In this document: positions 16,404 to 25,230 of the stretch, piece after piece
How positions within the stretch are numbered: the stretch's first letter is position 1
Layout: every line of letters starts with the position of its first letter
Made by a program: the position numbers and the translations under genes
Origin: Candidatus Methylacidiphilales bacterium
GTDB taxonomy: Bacteria; Verrucomicrobiota; Verrucomicrobiia; Methylacidiphilales; JANWVL01
DNA: 64,000 nucleotides
Assembly (NCBI GenBank): GCA_025056655.1
Contig: JANWVL010000055.1
Location: 62,001-126,000, forward strand
Reading direction: 5' to 3'
The notes under the pieces: generated by a model
Databases searched by the model: none
What the model was told of the DNA's origin: nothing
What the model saw: the letters and a program-made list of their open reading frames with translations, nothing else

Positions 16404-18458
16404 TCAAGGGGGGCAAGGAGAGCTCAAGGGCGCGGTTGGGGATCGATCGTCAGGGCGCATGGGAAGGGCAAAGCGTGATAATGAGAGAAGTTGGCTCGAT
16501 GGGTAGACTAAGGGATGCAGTGGAGGGGCTTTTGTCTGGGCATTGTTGAGGGGACAACCTAGGGCGAGTTGTTGGGTAAATTTGAGATGGAAATCGGGCT
16601 CGAGCCATGACGAGAGTAACTGCGATTGGTCTTCATCTGATGTTGAGGAGTTGGGAAGGGCGAGATGATACAGGCGTGTGATAGTGCCCGATGATGGAAA
16701 GGTGATGAGCCAATTATCTTTTGAAAGAGAAAGGATCAGGTGGTGCGATTCGTCGATGATGAGGTCTGTGTTTTGTGTTGCGTCTGAGGTTGGTGCTGTG
16801 GATTTGGGCCACCACTGGGGCGGGGTAGGAGCTTTTCGCTGAGGGCGATTTTGGATTTTTGCCCAAATTGCAGGGTGTAGAGAATGATTAGCGGGAAGCG
16901 CGATTGAGAAAGGGGGTGGAGGTGGGGCAGGTGTTTGTGGGGAATTAGGGCTGGGTGAGGGGGAAATCTCGTTAGAGTCAGGATGGTGTGGGGGGGGGCT
17001 TGTTGAGCCGTTGGCTTGTTTTTTTAGGTTAGGATTATCTCCGTTGAGGTATGTGATCAACTCTGGCCAATCTTTAATCGGGCGTAATGGAGATTGGCTT
17101 CTTTGTGCAAGGAGAACGTGGGTGAAGGCGTATGGGATGGTGTATTCGTTTTTAGGATCGAAGTAGTGTCCTGTGAAGAGGGGAGGGATTTTTTCTATTG
17201 TGGCACGATTTGCGATTGGGATGGGGCGGAGAAGTTGCGAGGATATGGCGTAGGCAAGGATTGTATCCGGAAGGATTGTCAGTGCAGGACGGATAGAGAT
17301 GAGTTTGTGTAGAGCTTCGTGGTCGGTGGTGTAAGTAAGTATTTCACAATTAGGTTTGGTGCATCTGTCGCTGAGTAGCTCTGGTTTGTAAAAGGAGTGA
17401 GGTATAAGGATGTATGTCGTTGAAGATGAGGTAGTGGAATCGGTAAAAGGTGAAAAAGAGCTAGAAGTGCTTTGATGTGCCCTTTGAGGATATATATCAT
17501 ATTCGTCAGCTATGATATCGTAAGGGGATGAGGGGGATGGAGGGATTATGGACGGACGAGGGGTGAAAAAGGAGATTGCCTGTTGGCTACTGTTTTGAGA
17601 TGAGGAAGCCGAACTTTCTGCTGGTGATGAGCATGCTGATGATTTTGAGTGATTGTGGGAAGAGGTATAAAGGGGTCGTTGAGTCGCGTGTGGAAGAGAC
17701 GAAGACGAGGACGACTGTTGATGGGTCGATCTAGGTGGAGTTGATTGAGAGAAAGAAGCTGTATGATGAGCTAGCGATGATGATAAATAGGAGGATTCTG
17801 AGGATGTGTGTGCTGAGGATAGAGAAGCTTGTCGTTGAGCTAACTCTCTGTAAGCGTTTTCGGCCGACTTTAAAATAAAGCCAACTGAGCTGCTAGAGAA
17901 GCCTTGGCTGCTAGCATATGAGGAATACCTTAAGGATGAGTGGCTTGATGCGCTGTATTGCGAAGAGGATTGGGAGTAAGAGGCTGACTGATCGGGAAGG
18001 GGTGCTTGCCCTGCATTGTGTATCGAATCTAGGAAAGACACGTTGGAGGGAGTAGTGAATAAGAGCTCAGAATTGTTGTCTTCTTTAGGTTTGCCGCTCC
18101 AGTGATTATCGGTTATAGGCGAATGTTCTGGAGGGCGTTCTAGAGCGAGACTTTTTATTTTGAAAATGTCGGGGGGTAAGACTGGTGTGGGTAGGGGATG
18201 TGGGTCGCTAATCGACTCATCCAAGGGATCTACTTCCGATGTGAGTTCATTTTGATTTGGCTCTGGTGACTTATTTTCGTTCGACGGTTCAGAAGTCTGA
18301 GGAGAAGGCTCATTAAAAAGAGGGGGCGTATTTTGAATCCAATCGGGAGGGGGTTGGCATCCCTGAAATGCGCTAAATAGCGCTATAGAGGTTAGCGCCA
18401 GCCGAGAAATAAAAGTAAGTGTTGTTAGCCGGCTTTCTTTTCGGTAGTAAAATCGCAT
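16404..18458 (-). CDS. Ser/Pro-rich lipoprotein with a PotD-like periplasmic-binding domain
   Basis: A 684-residue predicted lipoprotein: a hydrophobic leader ends at LFSAFQGC, a relaxed lipobox. Residues about 30-330 are low-complexity and very rich in Ser, Pro and His, with runs such as YSSYASSQGFSSSS. The C-terminal part aligns in my reading with polyamine-binding PotD/SBP proteins. It shows YILIPHSFYKPELLSD at the start, LTILPDTILAYAISSQLLRPI (a 'possible-position' helix), DPKNEYTIPYAFTH and a late ITRLYHLALPN segment. It is interrupted by Pro-rich insertions. No permease or ATPase of a PotABC system is nearby, so it may have left transport for surface binding or scaffolding. Assignment is remote homology. 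Confidence 0.6.
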   Translation of the reverse strand: MRFYYRKESRLTTLTFISRLALTSIALFSAFQGCQPPPDWIQNTPPLFNEPSPQTSEPSNENKSPEPNQNELTSEVDPLDESISDPHPLPTPVLPPDIFKIKSLALERPPEHSPITDNHWSGKPKEDNNSELLFTTPSNVSFLDSIHNAGQAPLPDQSASYSQSSSQYSASSHSSLRYSSYASSQGFSSSSVGFILKSAENAYRELAQRQASLSSAHTSSESSYLSSSLAHHTASFSQSTPPRSTHQQSSSSSSLPHATQRPLYTSSHNHSKSSACSSPAESSASSSQNSSQQAISFFTPRPSIIPPSPSSPYDIIADEYDIYPQRAHQSTSSSFSPFTDSTTSSSTTYILIPHSFYKPELLSDRCTKPNCEILTYTTDHEALHKLISIRPALTILPDTILAYAISSQLLRPIPIANRATIEKIPPLFTGHYFDPKNEYTIPYAFTHVLLAQRSQSPLRPIKDWPELITYLNGDNPNLKKQANGSTSPPPHHPDSNEISPSPSPNSPQTPAPPPPPFSIALPANHSLHPAIWAKIQNRPQRKAPTPPQWWPKSTAPTSDATQNTDLIIDESHHLILSLSKDNWLITFPSSGTITRLYHLALPNSSTSDEDQSQLLSSWLEPDFHLKFTQQLALGCPLNNAQTKAPPLHPLVYPSSQLLSLSRFALPMRPDDRSPTAPLSSPCPP

Positions 18459-18503
18459 TTGGAATCTTGTGGTTGAAGAGCAAGCTTACACACTTGCACT
18501 GTC

Positions 18504-19121
18504 TTAGACGCCTCTGTTATTCCAAGACGAAATGGTTTTTTTTAATTTTTCAAGTTTGGGCTTTATTATGCTTTGGCAGTACGGTTTTTGAGGATTGCGG
18601 CGATAATAGTCCTGATGATAGGCTTCAGCTGGATAAAATTTTTTAAGCGGAACTATCTCGGTGACGATAGGAGAGTCGAATTTAGACTGTGCTTCTTTAA
18701 GGGATTGTGTAGCGGCTTGGAGTTGTTCGGAATTTTGGTAGAGGATGATTGACCGATATTGAGTTCCAACGTCGTGTCCTTGTCGGTTAGGAGTGGTAGG
18801 ATCATGGGCTTCCCAAAAAACTTCGAGGAGTGTTTTTAGGGAGATTTTGTTAGGATTGTAACGAATTTCGATAACTTCAGCGTGTCCTGTTTCTCCTGTG
18901 CAGACTTGTTCATATGTGGGGTTGTCTAAATGCCCACCAGCGTAGCCGCTGGTGACTTCTGTTACACCAGGTAGAAGCTCATAAACGGCCTCAAGGCACC
19001 AAAAACATCCGCCTCCCAAGACTAAGGTGGATTCAGCTGACATAGAAAAGCGAAGAGATAAGAGGAATGTTATAGCTAAGGTTACAAAAAAATTTGCACG
19101 CTGAATATTCAATTCTCTCAA
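18504..19121 (-). CDS. msrA: Peptide methionine-S-sulfoxide reductase MsrA, probably exported
   Basis: Reduces the S-epimer of methionine sulfoxide in proteins. The catalytic cysteine is Cys39 in GGGCFWCLEAV. GYAGGHLDNPTYEQVCTG, GHAEVIEI and HDVGTQYRS are also conserved, and the resolving region is near the C-terminus (YYRRNPQKPYC). The frame opens at TTG 19121 and encodes a hydrophobic leader (FFVTLAITFLLSL) before the enzyme; this signal-like segment is why I keep the long form (205 residues). The alternative ATG 19043 would give a 179-residue cytosolic enzyme. It is divergent from tilS by 92 nt. MsrB is not adjacent. Confidence 0.92.
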   Translation of the reverse strand: MRELNIQRANFFVTLAITFLLSLRFSMSAESTLVLGGGCFWCLEAVYELLPGVTEVTSGYAGGHLDNPTYEQVCTGETGHAEVIEIRYNPNKISLKTLLEVFWEAHDPTTPNRQGHDVGTQYRSIILYQNSEQLQAATQSLKEAQSKFDSPIVTEIVPLKKFYPAEAYHQDYYRRNPQKPYCQSIIKPKLEKLKKTISSWNNRGV

Positions 19122-19213
19122 CTGAGAAACATGCTAGAGTAACTGTAGGTGAAGGCAACCTGAGATGTTGAGGGAGTTACTTAAGAAAGTTTTTTAGCTC
19201 ATAAACGAACGCT

Positions 19214-20203
19214 GTGAGGACAGGAAGTAAAAGAAATTGGTTTGAGCATTTTGACGAAGCTTTATGCAAACTGCCCCTGCGTTTTATATATGGACTTTCG
19301 GGTGGTGTGGACTCGGTTGCATTATTGCACAAGCTGGTCGGAGCAGGTTATAAGCCTGTGGTTTGCCATTTTAATCATCGTTGGAGGTCTCAAGCCGACT
19401 CGGATGCGAAATTTTGCAACGAACTTGCAAAAAAATATCAACTGGATTTCTTTATTGGTTGCGCTTCGGACGCTGAGTTAGAGACTAAGGAGGAGGTCGC
19501 ACGCCGTGCGAGATTGTCTTTTTTTGAACGAGTCTCACGTGCTATCGGCATATACGATGTCGTATTAGCTCATCACGCGGATGATGTAGTCGAGACGTAT
19601 TTATTACAACTATTTCGAGGCGGAAATTCTGCTGCATTTGGGATTAAGTCTCCGGCAAGGTGGGGTGATTTAACGATATGGCGTCCATGGCTTTCGGTCT
19701 GGCGGTCGGAAATCAAGGCCTATGCTGAAAAAGAGCAACTGAAGTGGGTGGAAGACTGCACGAATAAGAACACTCAGTTTCATAGAAACTGGATACGACA
19801 TGAGCTTTTGCCGTTGCTTGAAAAACAATTCCATAATCGGATACGCGAAGCCATCTGGCGACGAGCCATGGTCTCTGCAGCCAGAGCAGAATGGATTAGT
19901 GATTTGGTTCATGATGAAAGTGCTACGGATAAGCTCTCTGTGCATGCGCTTCGGGCATGGCCAGTGGGAAAACAAAGAGAGGTAATCTACTATTGGTTGC
20001 GTCATAAGAAGGTTAGCGACATTGACTACGACGACGTTGAAAATATAAGGTTACTAGCCGTTCAGGAAAAACCTGCCCGTATCAATCTCAGTCAATGTCA
20101 GCAGGCCTATCGGAAGAATGGTTGGATACAGATTAGGAGCTTGCCCGGAACCTCTAAAGTAGGCAGTCTATCGCGGATTGATTCCCAGGATGTTAAGGGA
20201 TAA
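19214..20203 (+). CDS. tilS: tRNA(Ile)-lysidine synthase
   Basis: Converts C34 of the tRNA-Ile CAU anticodon to lysidine so that it reads AUA. The PP-loop ATPase motif SGGVDS is at residues 29-34, followed by CHFNHRWR and LAHHADDVVETYLLQLFRGG, all characteristic. At 329 residues it lacks most of the long C-terminal extension seen in E. coli TilS, like the shorter Aquifex-type enzymes. Translation begins at GTG 19214. Its 3' end overlaps the next gene, so the two are probably translationally coupled although no functional link is known. Confidence 0.93.
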   Translation: MRTGSKRNWFEHFDEALCKLPLRFIYGLSGGVDSVALLHKLVGAGYKPVVCHFNHRWRSQADSDAKFCNELAKKYQLDFFIGCASDAELETKEEVARRARLSFFERVSRAIGIYDVVLAHHADDVVETYLLQLFRGGNSAAFGIKSPARWGDLTIWRPWLSVWRSEIKAYAEKEQLKWVEDCTNKNTQFHRNWIRHELLPLLEKQFHNRIREAIWRRAMVSAARAEWISDLVHDESATDKLSVHALRAWPVGKQREVIYYWLRHKKVSDIDYDDVENIRLLAVQEKPARINLSQCQQAYRKNGWIQIRSLPGTSKVGSLSRIDSQDVKG

Positions 20204-20999
20204 CTTACATACGGTGATTCGAGCAAAAGCGTCAGGGATTGTCTCAGTCTGGGCAGTCATAGCGATACTTGTGACGGGAAAGCTTAATTTATTAGCATGG
20301 GAAATACGGCAAGTCCGCTCAATTGACACAGGGGTGATAGGCTTGGAGCATGTGTTTGTTTTGTGCGTAAACCAGGATGCAGAGGTTCAGCTTCGTGCTG
20401 CAGTTTTTGATGAGCGGAGATTTACTATTAAAGTCGTCGATAATCCTCCAGGAAGGGGTATGAATCTGGTATCTGCAGCCATGCAAGTGGAGGCAGTAGC
20501 AGGTGTGAACGGGGGTTTCTTTAGCAAGGAGAATGAACCGCTTGGTTGGTACGTCGTCGATGGCCGGGTGATTCAGAGGGGTAGGGCTAATCGTTTATTA
20601 ACAGGGATGGTAGGATTGCGTGGACAAAGTTTATTCATCGAGAGATTTCATCGGTTTCGCTATGGACGAGATGTGCGAGCGTTGATTCAAACGGGGCCAT
20701 TCCTTGTCGAGAACGGGCAATCGGTGATTGGTTTAAACACAGAACATAGAGCGAGACGCACGGCGGTGGCCAGCGATGGAAATGGATTATGGGCATTGAT
20801 TTCTGTTGATAACGTCACGCTTTATGAAGCCGCTGAATTATTAACTCAAAAAATTTTTGGTGATGATTTTCGTGTGGACGTGGCAATCAATCTTGATGGC
20901 GGCTCATCAGCGGGGTTTTGGATACGAGGAGCCAATCAGCCTTTTTATTGGCCAGAGTGGGCAAGAGTAAGGAATTTTTTAGTGGTTATTTCGCGTTAA
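20190..20999 (+). CDS. Exported phosphodiester glycosidase (NAGPA/DUF2233-like) protein
   Basis: Belongs by motif to the NAGPA family (uncovering-enzyme fold), whose members hydrolyse sugar phosphodiesters. The C-terminus has the signature NLDGGSSAGFW followed by RVRNFLVV, and the middle has AGVNGGFFSKENEPLG and RRTAVASDGNGLWAL, all typical. A hydrophobic N-terminal helix (IVSVWAVIAILVTG) suggests export or anchoring. I chose ATG 20190, giving 269 residues and a 14-nt overlap with tilS; TTG 20178 would add four residues. Its 3' end also overlaps the convergent ABC gene by 14 nt. Substrate is unknown; an envelope glycan is plausible. Confidence 0.82.
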   Translation: MLRDNLHTVIRAKASGIVSVWAVIAILVTGKLNLLAWEIRQVRSIDTGVIGLEHVFVLCVNQDAEVQLRAAVFDERRFTIKVVDNPPGRGMNLVSAAMQVEAVAGVNGGFFSKENEPLGWYVVDGRVIQRGRANRLLTGMVGLRGQSLFIERFHRFRYGRDVRALIQTGPFLVENGQSVIGLNTEHRARRTAVASDGNGLWALISVDNVTLYEAAELLTQKIFGDDFRVDVAINLDGGSSAGFWIRGANQPFYWPEWARVRNFLVVISR

Positions 21000-21705
21000 T
21001 CCTTCTGTTGTCTCGGCGAGAACAGGTGTGCACGATGGCTCCGTCACACATAGTGAAAGTTACGTCACATTCTTCGGCTACAGTTGGATTGTGAGTAACG
21101 ACTAGGGAGGTAAGGGCGCGTTCACGAGTAAGTTTTAGTAATAGATCGAAGACTCGTTCTGAGTTCGAGGAATCAAGATTCCCAGTAGGCTCGTCGGCTA
21201 ACAGGATGGATGGTGAGTTAGCTAGAGCACGTGCTATGGCGACACGTTGCTGTTCACCGCCGGAGAGTTGATGGGCGCGGCGATGGGCTTTATGGGCGAG
21301 CCCAACAGCATCTAAGAGTTCTAGTGCGCGTTTTTCTAAATCTGGACGTGGCCCACTTTCTTCTAATCTCAACATTGGAAGCATGACGTTTTCCAAAGCA
21401 GAAAATTCCCTAAGCAAGTAATGAAACTGATAGACGAAGCCGATATGTCTATTTCTTAATGCTGTGCGCCGATCATCGTCGTCAGGGGTGATCACCTGGT
21501 CTAAGATTATGATTTTGCCAGAGTCTGCTTTATCTAAGAGTCCGAGGAGATAAAGTAAGGTGCTTTTACCGCTTCCCGACGCTCCGACGATAGAATACAT
21601 TGTGCCGGGAAAAAGTTCTAATGAGATTGAACGAAGGACATGAACTCGCTGATCGCCTTCACCTAGGTAGCGATTTAAGTTTTCACAGGCTAAAGAGGGG
21701 GACAT
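20986..21705 (-). CDS. lolD: LolD-type ABC transporter ATP-binding protein
   Basis: ATPase of the MacB/LolD/FtsE class. Walker A GASGSGKST is at residues 41-49 from ATG 21705. The Q-loop region is FVYQFHYLLREFSALENVMLPM, with the conserved ENVMLP motif of LolD proteins. The signature is LSGGEQQRVAIARAL, Walker B is ILLADEPTGNLD, and the H-loop is VVTHN. Longer starts (ATG 21735; a further one at 21783) are open, but the latter would collide with the divergent histidine kinase. No LolC/E permease lies beside it. Lipoprotein release from the inner membrane is the likely role; a MacB-like exporter ATPase is the alternative. Confidence 0.85.
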   Translation of the reverse strand: MSPSLACENLNRYLGEGDQRVHVLRSISLELFPGTMYSIVGASGSGKSTLLYLLGLLDKADSGKIIILDQVITPDDDDRRTALRNRHIGFVYQFHYLLREFSALENVMLPMLRLEESGPRPDLEKRALELLDAVGLAHKAHRRAHQLSGGEQQRVAIARALANSPSILLADEPTGNLDSSNSERVFDLLLKLTRERALTSLVVTHNPTVAEECDVTFTMCDGAIVHTCSRRDNRRINAK

Positions 21706-21762
21706 ATTTTCCAAATTTGTGCTTCTAGTTGCCATAATAGGACATGGTATTAAGCAAAAAAT

Positions 21763-23400
21763 ATGGATTTCACAGACTGGCATTCAGTTAATCAACTTGT
21801 CACGCCCCAGAATGCGCTTCAGACCTTTATCAAGGAAATCAAGGCAGAATATAATTTTAGCGAGTGTGGGTTATACAGCGTAAATATCAATGACGATACG
21901 CTTGAACTCGAGATCGACTCTGGAGAAGGCTCCATATCACTTGAGAGAAAAATAAAAATCAATCATGGATGGATTGGGAAAGCAGCTGCCAATGCTCGGA
22001 TTATTCATGGAGAGGCGCGTGCAGAGAATGAACGTTATGGTCTTGCTCTACCGCTAGAAATTAATGAAAAACTGGTGGGCGTCTTTTATGCAAGAGGAGA
22101 TAAGAAGCTTTCAGATCAAGAGATCAAAAAGCTGCAAAACAAAGCCCAGGAATTTTGGAAGTGGCTCGAGTATTTATGGGAAAGGGATGGGCTTCGGCGT
22201 CGGGAGAATTCCCTCCTTGGTCTATTGCGCACGGTGAGGGAACTTGTATCCCATGATGATTTGGGAAGAGTCCTAAACCTTGTGGTGAGACAGGCAGCGG
22301 AGTCTTTGAGAGCTAAAGTTTCTACTCTACTTCTTTTGGATGAAGATCGGGATGAGCTTTATATCCGATCCGCCTACGGTGACACTGATTCGAAAATTTT
22401 ACCCGCGCAGCCCATCCACTTATCTAGCGCTGTGGTAAGTGTAGTTGTGAAACGAGGACGTCCTTTGGCTATTCATAATCTGAATGCCGAATTTGCTTAT
22501 CCATATACTGAATTGTCTCGTGAAGCGCGGTTGGCCTCTCTGCTTTCGGTGCCGTTAAGTTTCGGCGAAGAAGTTTTAGGAGTATTAAATTTATTCACCG
22601 GGGAATCTCGACGTTTCGCTAATCATGAAATTAACTGGCTTCAAGGTCTTGCGGATATGGCCGCCGTAGCTGTAGAGAAGATAAAACTCTTTTCTCGCCT
22701 CATAGAATTTGAAAATCAACTTCGTCAAAGCGAACGGCTCTCCACGATCGGCCTTCTTGCTGCAGAAGTTGCTCATGAAATTCGAAATCCTCTAATGGTG
22801 ATGCAAATGTTACTCCATGGGTTAGAAGAAGATTTTCCTAAAGATAGTCCGAGACGCAAAGATATTGAGGTCGTTCAAGAGAAAGCTCAACAGATGAACG
22901 AAATAGTAAAACAAATTCTTGGCTTAGCCAAGAGATCTGAGCCGCGACGAGAGCCAGTGCTGATACAGGAAATCATCGAGCGGCTTGTTCACTTCTTGAG
23001 GCCGAAATTAGAAGAACAAAGAATCGAAACCGACATTAACATCGCTACAAATCACCAAAAGGTAGCACTTGATCGCACACAGATCGAGCAGGCACTGCTT
23101 AATCTTTCGCTTAACGCCATACAAGCTATGCCACAAGGGGGGCGTCTGTCTATACGAGCATCGATTGAGGAAAGTGAGCTCCCTTATCTCCATATAGTAA
23201 TTGAGGACACTGGCCATGGGATGAGCGAAGATATAAAAGAAAAAATCTTCGATTCATTTTTGACTACTAAAGCTGATGGGAGTGGTCTCGGTATGGCAAT
23301 CGTCAGGCGGATAGTTGAAAATCATAGAGGAAAAATTGAGGTCGAAAGTCAGCTTGGGAAAGGGACCCGTGTGCGCCTTATTTTGCCTGTTGAGAATTAG
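21763..23400 (+). CDS. Cytosolic GAF-domain sensor histidine kinase
   Basis: A 545-residue protein without membrane segments. Residues about 10-135 are a degenerate GAF-like domain and about 160-305 a clear GAF domain ([38 protein letters not shown]). HisKA has the phospho-acceptor His338 in [12 protein letters not shown]. The HATPase_c domain has the N-box around Asn451 ([14 protein letters not shown]), G1 DTGHGMS, F-box IFDSFLTTK and G2 GSGLGMAI. All catalytic elements are intact. No response regulator is encoded nearby, so it is an orphan kinase responding to a soluble ligand. Its 3' end overlaps the convergent MBL-like gene by 23 nt. Confidence 0.9.
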   Translation: MDFTDWHSVNQLVTPQNALQTFIKEIKAEYNFSECGLYSVNINDDTLELEIDSGEGSISLERKIKINHGWIGKAAANARIIHGEARAENERYGLALPLEINEKLVGVFYARGDKKLSDQEIKKLQNKAQEFWKWLEYLWERDGLRRRENSLLGLLRTVRELVSHDDLGRVLNLVVRQAAESLRAKVSTLLLLDEDRDELYIRSAYGDTDSKILPAQPIHLSSAVVSVVVKRGRPLAIHNLNAEFAYPYTELSREARLASLLSVPLSFGEEVLGVLNLFTGESRRFANHEINWLQGLADMAAVAVEKIKLFSRLIEFENQLRQSERLSTIGLLAAEVAHEIRNPLMVMQMLLHGLEEDFPKDSPRRKDIEVVQEKAQQMNEIVKQILGLAKRSEPRREPVLIQEIIERLVHFLRPKLEEQRIETDINIATNHQKVALDRTQIEQALLNLSLNAIQAMPQGGRLSIRASIEESELPYLHIVIEDTGHGMSEDIKEKIFDSFLTTKADGSGLGMAIVRRIVENHRGKIEVESQLGKGTRVRLILPVEN

Positions 23401-24001
23401 ATAAAATCAAATTCTTCAGACGATCAGCAGCTTTTTGCACAATCGGCATTCCGTGAGCGAAGCAGATTATGCTTACGTCTAGTTCAAGCAGGGCGCGGGA
23501 GGATTCTTTGAGTTGATGTGAGTCTCTACAGTATTTGTCGGGCAAGTAAGTAAAGCCGGTCTGGGGAAGATGGACGAGCGCATCACCTAAGATCAGAGAT
23601 TGGCTAGCTGGGATATAGTAGGCTGTTTCTCCCAAACCTCCCCCAGTCAAGGGAATTGATAGAAGTTCAGGTGACAAAGGATGAATATCCAAAGTTCCAT
23701 CGGGTTTTATTTCTAGTTCTGCCAGGGATTCACTCGGAGCGAAGATAGGGATTGAAAATTTACTTCGATACCACTCGGCAGAGCGTGCATGATTTGCGTT
23801 AGTCAAGTAAATCGCGTGAGGGCGAACACTCTGTGTTAGCTCCACTAGTGCATCTTCAGCAAGTGGCACGGGATCAAAAAAAACTAGGCCCTTAGGTGAG
23901 TTCCAAGCGTGTGAGGATAGATCACATTTCACGCCTGGATCAAATATACTCCAGTAAAAGAGGCATTCGGTGACTTTTTGGTATTCTTGAGCAGCAGGCA
24001 T
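23378..24001 (-). CDS. Metallo-beta-lactamase-fold-like protein with degenerate metal motif
   Basis: A 207-residue protein resembling short MBL-fold hydrolases: strand-rich start, LVFFDPVPL, then IYLTNANHARSAEW where the canonical T-H-x-H-x-D-H motif would be, later LILGDALVHL and CFAHGMP. Most canonical metal ligands of the first motif are replaced, though one His and the later Asp and His remain. It may bind one metal or be non-catalytic. Its ATG lies only 7 nt after the 3' end of the SRP RNA on the same strand, leaving little room for a conventional ribosome-binding site. The 3' end overlaps the histidine kinase gene. Confidence 0.65.
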   Translation of the reverse strand: MPAAQEYQKVTECLFYWSIFDPGVKCDLSSHAWNSPKGLVFFDPVPLAEDALVELTQSVRPHAIYLTNANHARSAEWYRSKFSIPIFAPSESLAELEIKPDGTLDIHPLSPELLSIPLTGGGLGETAYYIPASQSLILGDALVHLPQTGFTYLPDKYCRDSHQLKESSRALLELDVSIICFAHGMPIVQKAADRLKNLILSNSQQAK

Positions 24002-24008
24002 GTGGAGA

Positions 24009-24099
24009 TGCCAGAGGCCGTAACAACTCAGAGCAAGTTACCGTTGCTTCCTTTCGGACCTGGCGGGGTTACCCTGTCTGGGTTCTACAACCTCTGGCA
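24009..24099 (-). ncRNA. ffs: Signal recognition particle RNA (small bacterial type)
   Basis: The minus strand carries the Ffh-binding core CCAGGTCCGAAAGGAAGCA, the hallmark of bacterial SRP RNA (E. coli has CAGGUCCGGAAGGAAGCAG). The ends form a perfect 9-bp stem, TGCCAGAGG at 24099-24091 with CCTCTGGCA at 24017-24009. The 91-nt length fits the 4.5S class without an Alu domain. A strong promoter precedes it with the correct spacing (24106-24134). Confidence 0.93.
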
Positions 24100-24105
24100 G
24101 ATTTA

Positions 24106-24134
24106 TTTATAATACGAAATTAATCTTTTGCCAA
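24106..24134 (-). promoter_or_regulatory. Sigma-70 promoter of the SRP RNA gene
   Basis: On the minus strand TTGGCA (24134-24129), a 17-nt spacer and TATAAA (24111-24106) precede the RNA 5' end by 6 nt. Both hexamers and the spacing are close to consensus. The promoter lies just beyond the stop codon of the vWA gene. Confidence 0.75.
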
Positions 24135-24138
24135 AGAT

Positions 24139-25224
24139 TTATTCTTGACGCATCTCCTCGCGCATGAGCTTTACAGCCTCAAGCTTGATAAAGCGGCCGT
24201 TGCCAGTGCTGGCTATAGCTTTGACAAACTCTTCCTCTCTTGGCTTAGCTTTTGCTGTGATATAGTAGACTGCGTGGATGCGAGGAGGGGTCTCAACTGT
24301 TTCGTTGAGCTGTTTTATAACGTCCTTTATTTCATCTGCTGTGATGGGAATCGTGTTGCCTTTCTTGTTTGCTTCACCATCAGTAAGGATGTAGATCACC
24401 TCGGGGCGCATGGTGTAAGCTAACTTCAAACCTAGATCGGGTCTTGTTTCGCGAGGAGCTTCACGAATCGGATCTTTCCAGTCTCGCATGATTCGCATGA
24501 TGGTATCACGATCGATTTTGCGGATGGCTTCTGCAGCGGCTTGTTTATTGGCGTCTGTAGCTGGGACAAGTTCGCTTTGCCACTTACCGGCAGCGCCGCT
24601 GAAAATAACAAGGCCGAATCGTGTATTGATGCTGACGTTGTTGATTAGATTTATGCATTCCTCTTGGACAAATTTGTAGGCTCCGGGTAATCGATCAAAC
24701 ATGGTGCTGGATACATCAAGGACAAAGACGACAGATCGGCCCTTGTCTTGAATTCCAAAGAATGACATTGTGTCTCCTTCAAACCCTAAATCATCCGGTG
24801 TAGAGCGCTCAGCTGTGCCTATCATTTGATTTGGATCTGTAAGCAGTTTGGTAGGATCGATTGGCGTGATTTCATCAATTGGGATTGGTGGAATTTCTGG
24901 CAAGGCAAAGTCAGTTGGGCGTAGGCTGGCCAAGCGATCGTCAAACACGGGTTTTTCAATGAAAGAATCCACTTCTGCTGAAATCATTCGTTGCTCGATA
25001 ATTTTGGGAGGAATAGCGACTGGTTTTTTAGCCACGAAGGTTGCCTCGGGTTGGGCAAAATAACGCGCAACAATGATCACCGTTGCAATGATACCTCCTG
25101 CAATATGGATAGCGATACTTACCAGAATTACCGTCGCTAATAGGCTGCGCTTAACGACTTTAAGATTTCCGCTGTTTGTTTGATCTGTGTAGGTGGGTGG
25201 AGGAGAAGAAAGGGTGTCGGGCAT
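24139..25224 (-). CDS. Membrane-anchored von Willebrand factor A domain protein of the ExbBD cluster
   Basis: A 361-residue protein with an N-terminal cytoplasmic tail, one membrane helix (about residues 29-53), a Pro/Ile-rich periplasmic linker and a C-terminal vWA domain from about residue 160. The MIDAS metal site is visible as FVLDVSSTM (Asp170, Ser172, Thr174), with a later ILTDGEANKKG acidic motif. The topology resembles TonB (short tail, one anchor, Pro-rich periplasmic arm), but the tip is a metal-dependent adhesion fold. It follows exbD2 by 6 nt. I infer that ExbB-ExbD drive this protein in place of TonB. Confidence 0.82.
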   Translation of the reverse strand: MPDTLSSPPPTYTDQTNSGNLKVVKRSLLATVILVSIAIHIAGGIIATVIIVARYFAQPEATFVAKKPVAIPPKIIEQRMISAEVDSFIEKPVFDDRLASLRPTDFALPEIPPIPIDEITPIDPTKLLTDPNQMIGTAERSTPDDLGFEGDTMSFFGIQDKGRSVVFVLDVSSTMFDRLPGAYKFVQEECINLINNVSINTRFGLVIFSGAAGKWQSELVPATDANKQAAAEAIRKIDRDTIMRIMRDWKDPIREAPRETRPDLGLKLAYTMRPEVIYILTDGEANKKGNTIPITADEIKDVIKQLNETVETPPRIHAVYYITAKAKPREEEFVKAIASTGNGRFIKLEAVKLMREEMRQE

Positions 25225-25230
25225 GTGAGC

